Positions 62,199 to 64,000 of a stretch of DNA of 64,000 nt are shown here, in pieces. The DNA is from Deltaproteobacteria bacterium. GTDB lineage: Bacteria > Myxococcota_A > Bradymonadia > REDH01. Numbering within the stretch: position 1 is the stretch's first letter; each line of letters starts with the position of its first letter. Made by a program: the position numbers and the translations under genes. The notes beneath the pieces were generated by a model. The model saw nothing but the letters and a program-made list of their open reading frames with translations, was not told the DNA's origin and did not search any database. Location: contig REDH01000147.1 in NCBI GenBank assembly GCA_007693585.1, positions 1-64,000 on the forward strand, written 5' to 3'.

Positions 62199-63305
62199 TC
62201 ACAGCGATTGCAGATCGACCACCGGGAGCGGGCGCCCCGCCGCATCCACCGCCGGCGCAGGTCCCGTCGATGCCGTGGGGTCGCCGCCCTCTTCCGGCGG
62301 GTCATCGCCATCCTCCGGCTCAACGCCCGCCGCCGCAGCTCCGCTCCCGGCGCGCGCCTCCTCGGTCGATCCGGCCCCCCGATCCGCGCCGGCATCCCCG
62401 GCGTCCACCGCCGCCTCCGAAGACGGCTCCTCGCCGAGCTCCAGTGCCCCCGCGGCCTCCCCCCACAGCACCCGGTCATGACCCTCCAGGTCGCGCAGCA
62501 CCCCCACCTCGGCGAAGTGCGGGGCGGCGAGGCTCCGGACGGCGTCGCCCTGTCCGGTGCCCATCTCCATCAGGAACCAGCCTCCCGGAGCGAGCATCGC
62601 CGCCGCCTGCGGCACGAGGCGCCGGATGATGTCGAGGCCGTCGTCCCCGCCGTACAGCGCGCCATGGGGCTCGTGTCCGTGCACGTCCGCTTCCACGCGG
62701 GGGTCCCCGGCCGCGATGTACGGCGGGTTGCTCACGATCAGGTGCGGGCGCCGCGGGTGTTCGCGCAGGGGCGCGAGCAGATCCCCGCGCACGAAGCGGA
62801 TGCGATCCGGGTCGGGCACGAGGTGCGCGTTCGCCCTCGCCACGGCCAGCGCGTCCTCGTCCAGGTCGATGCCGAGCACGCGGGCATGGGGCAGCTCCGC
62901 GGCCAGCGCGAGGGCGAGCGCGCCGGACCCGGTCCCCACGTCCACGATCCGCCAGGCCGCCGCGCGCCGCTCCCCCACCCGCCGCAGGGCCTCCTCCACG
63001 AGCTGCTCGGTCTCGGGCCGGGGGATGAGCACGCGCTCGTCCACGGCCAGATCCAGGGTCCAGAACCCGCGGGTCCCCGTCAGGTACGCCACCGGAACGC
63101 CCTCCGCCCGCTGGCGCACCAGCGCCCGGTACCGGTCCACCTCCGCGTCGTCGAGCGGGCGGTCGTGCGCCGTGTACAGCCCCATCCGCGGCAGGGCGAG
63201 CACGTGGGCGAGCAGCACCTCGGCGTCCACGCGGGGCGAGGGGCAGCCGCGTTCGCCCAGCCAGCGGGTGGTGAGGCGCAGGAGCTCGAGGACGGTGCGG
63301 GACAT
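62199..63305 (-). CDS. prmC: Peptide chain release factor glutamine methyltransferase PrmC, with extended C-terminus
   Basis: Methylates the GGQ glutamine of release factors. The first 280 residues have the N-terminal helical domain, PRPETEQLVEEAL, the SAM loop VDVGTGSGALALALA and the NPPY catalytic motif (VSNPPYIAA). About 85 more residues follow, Ala/Gly/Glu/Asp/Pro-rich and probably disordered, ending VVDLQSL. Normal PrmC proteins stop near 280-290. The tail is in the same open frame with matching codon use. Its function is unknown. Confidence 0.92.
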   Translation of the reverse strand: MSRTVLELLRLTTRWLGERGCPSPRVDAEVLLAHVLALPRMGLYTAHDRPLDDAEVDRYRALVRQRAEGVPVAYLTGTRGFWTLDLAVDERVLIPRPETEQLVEEALRRVGERRAAAWRIVDVGTGSGALALALAAELPHARVLGIDLDEDALAVARANAHLVPDPDRIRFVRGDLLAPLREHPRRPHLIVSNPPYIAAGDPRVEADVHGHEPHGALYGGDDGLDIIRRLVPQAAAMLAPGGWFLMEMGTGQGDAVRSLAAPHFAEVGVLRDLEGHDRVLWGEAAGALELGEEPSSEAAVDAGDAGADRGAGSTEEARAGSGAAAAGVEPEDGDDPPEEGGDPTASTGPAPAVDAAGRPLPVVDLQSL

Positions 63306-63470
63306 GGATCGCCTGGCGTGCGAGAATCCGGTCAACCCGGGCCGCTGGGCGTCTTGACGTCGAACGGTGGCGATGGCAACCCGGTGGAGCAGGCACACGA
63401 CGCCCGCGCGTGCGGACCGGCGGTCCCGGACCCGACCTTCCCCTGCGGAGTCGTCCCCCCACGGAGCAGC

Positions 63471-63797
63471 ATGACGATGATGGACAAGACCTGCGCCAAG
63501 TGCGGCGCTCTCCTGCCCGACGAGGACGAGGGCCTCTGCCCGAGCTGCGGGACGCCGTTCGGCAAGCAGACCGTCGCGCTCAGCGTGACCAGCGAGATGC
63601 TCGCGCACGCCGCGAAGCAGAACGCCGCCGAGGCGGCGCGCAAGAGTGCCACGACTCAGCAGTCCCCGCCACAGCCGCCCCTGAACGCCCCGGTCAGGTC
63701 CGGGGCCGGCCCCGGCGGTCTGCCGATGATCGCCATCGTGGGCGGGCTCGCGGTGATCATCATCCTCATGGCCGTGTTGCTGGCGCTGATCCTCTGA
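63471..63797 (+). CDS. Small zinc-ribbon membrane protein
   Basis: 108 residues from ATG 63471 (GGAG five bases upstream). The N-terminal CAKCGALL and CPSCGTPFG form a four-cysteine zinc ribbon. A polar Ala/Gln/Pro linker follows, and the protein ends in one transmembrane helix (IAIVGGLAVIIILMAVLLALIL, given here as a hydrophobic end of about 22 residues). Soluble ribbon plus tail anchor suggests a cytosolic zinc-ribbon held at the membrane. ATGs at 63477 and 63480 are alternative starts. The upstream region has only a lone TTGACG (63354-63359). Function unknown. Confidence 0.78.
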   Translation: MTMMDKTCAKCGALLPDEDEGLCPSCGTPFGKQTVALSVTSEMLAHAAKQNAAEAARKSATTQQSPPQPPLNAPVRSGAGPGGLPMIAIVGGLAVIIILMAVLLALIL

Positions 63798-63827
63798 CCG
63801 ACCACCGGATCCGGGGCGGGGCCCGGC

Positions 63828-64000
63828 TCAGGCCCGGCCGTGCGGGGCGTCGAGGTCGAGCGCCGGCCCGACGGGCACGATCCGGGTCGGGTTGATGAAC
63901 GGGTGGCTGCGGAAGTAGTGCTCCTTGATGTGCGCGATGCTGCACGTCGCGGCCACCCCCGGCGTCTGGTAGATGTCGCGCAGGTACCCGGAGAGGTGGG
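63828..64000 (-). CDS. Glutathionyl-hydroquinone reductase (YqjG type), C-terminus only
   Basis: The last 57 codons of a gene entering from the right edge. The peptide HLSGYLRDIYQTPGVAAT, then HIKEHYFRSHPFINPTRI, then VPVGPALDL, matches the C-terminus of the YqjG/ECM4 family of Omega/Xi-class glutathione transferases, which reduce glutathionyl-hydroquinones. The catalytic N-terminal cysteine lies outside the window. It is convergent with the zinc-ribbon gene, 30 bases between the stop codons. Confidence 0.85.
   Translation of the reverse strand, partial: HLSGYLRDIYQTPGVAATCSIAHIKEHYFRSHPFINPTRIVPVGPALDLDAPHGRA

Overview
This is a 64 kb chromosomal window from a high-GC, diderm bacterium, most likely a myxobacterium-type deltaproteobacterium (Myxococcota). 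The main evidence is the gene order of the first 13 kb: pilB, pilT, pilC, pilS, pilR, pilin genes, then a PilG-like protein and an ABC transporter (pilH, pilI). This is the layout known from Myxococcus xanthus. Other features fit: FHA and PEGA signalling proteins, a eukaryotic-type Ser/Thr kinase, many lipoproteins, and beta-barrel and RND envelope proteins. I cannot fix the genus from sequence alone. I see no rRNA, tRNA, CRISPR array, insertion sequence or prophage. The window reads as ordinary chromosome with dense, partly overlapping genes.

Layout. 1-81 (-): start of a nucleotide-sugar epimerase-type gene broken by an in-frame TGA. 337-13,494 (+): type IV pilus cluster with three pilins, a sigma-54 promoter, a strong terminator, and a pilGHI-like transporter followed by an unknown membrane protein. 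13,499-17,852 (-): sugar-nucleotidyltransferase, a DUF2723/TMEM260-like membrane glycosyltransferase candidate, and a TPR protein. 17,873-26,523 (-): gltB-gltD-astA-astD, which joins glutamate synthase to two arginine-succinyltransferase pathway enzymes. 26,917-28,704 (+): TonB-like anchored protein with an acidic repeat. 28,813-30,773 (+): two small ribbon-helix-helix-like proteins coupled to a serA-type dehydrogenase. 30,983-31,600 (-): a free-standing LeuA-type regulatory domain. 31,768-35,769 (-): 1333-residue metzincin lipoprotein. 36,208-37,749 (-): HtrA protease.

37,963-43,066 (-): ychF, hemF, an FHA regulator with a degenerate sigma-54 activator domain, and mgtE. 43,089-44,710 (-): lipA-thiE, overlapping. 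44,978-50,563 (+): tripartite RND efflux pump. 50,550-53,550 (-): Ser/Thr kinase and PEGA protein. 53,693-54,502: divergent ribosomal protein genes rpmB and rpsR. 54,499-56,493 (+): lipoprotein, CPBP membrane protease and a TatA-like microprotein. 56,549-57,373 (-): unknown repeat protein. 57,596-58,219 (+): phaR-type regulator. 58,419-59,327 (-): outer-membrane barrel. 59,550-61,511 (-): acs. 61,734-62,045 (+): thioredoxin-like ferredoxin. 62,199-63,305 (-): prmC. 63,471-63,797 (+): zinc-ribbon membrane protein. 63,828-64,000 (-): C-terminus of a glutathionyl-hydroquinone reductase.

Promoters. A recurring vegetative pattern can be seen by eye: a TTG-type -35 box, 16-17 bases, then a TA-type -10 box (for example TTGACC/TAGTCA before phaR and TTGCAT/TAGGCT before rpmB). 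Three rho-independent terminators are clear, after pilA, after the large metalloprotease and after rpmB. The most interesting loci are the TatA-like microprotein coupled to a CPBP protease, the RHH-like pair coupled to serA with a lone LeuA regulatory domain next to it, the degenerate FHA-activator, and duplicated gene ends between phaR and the barrel gene.
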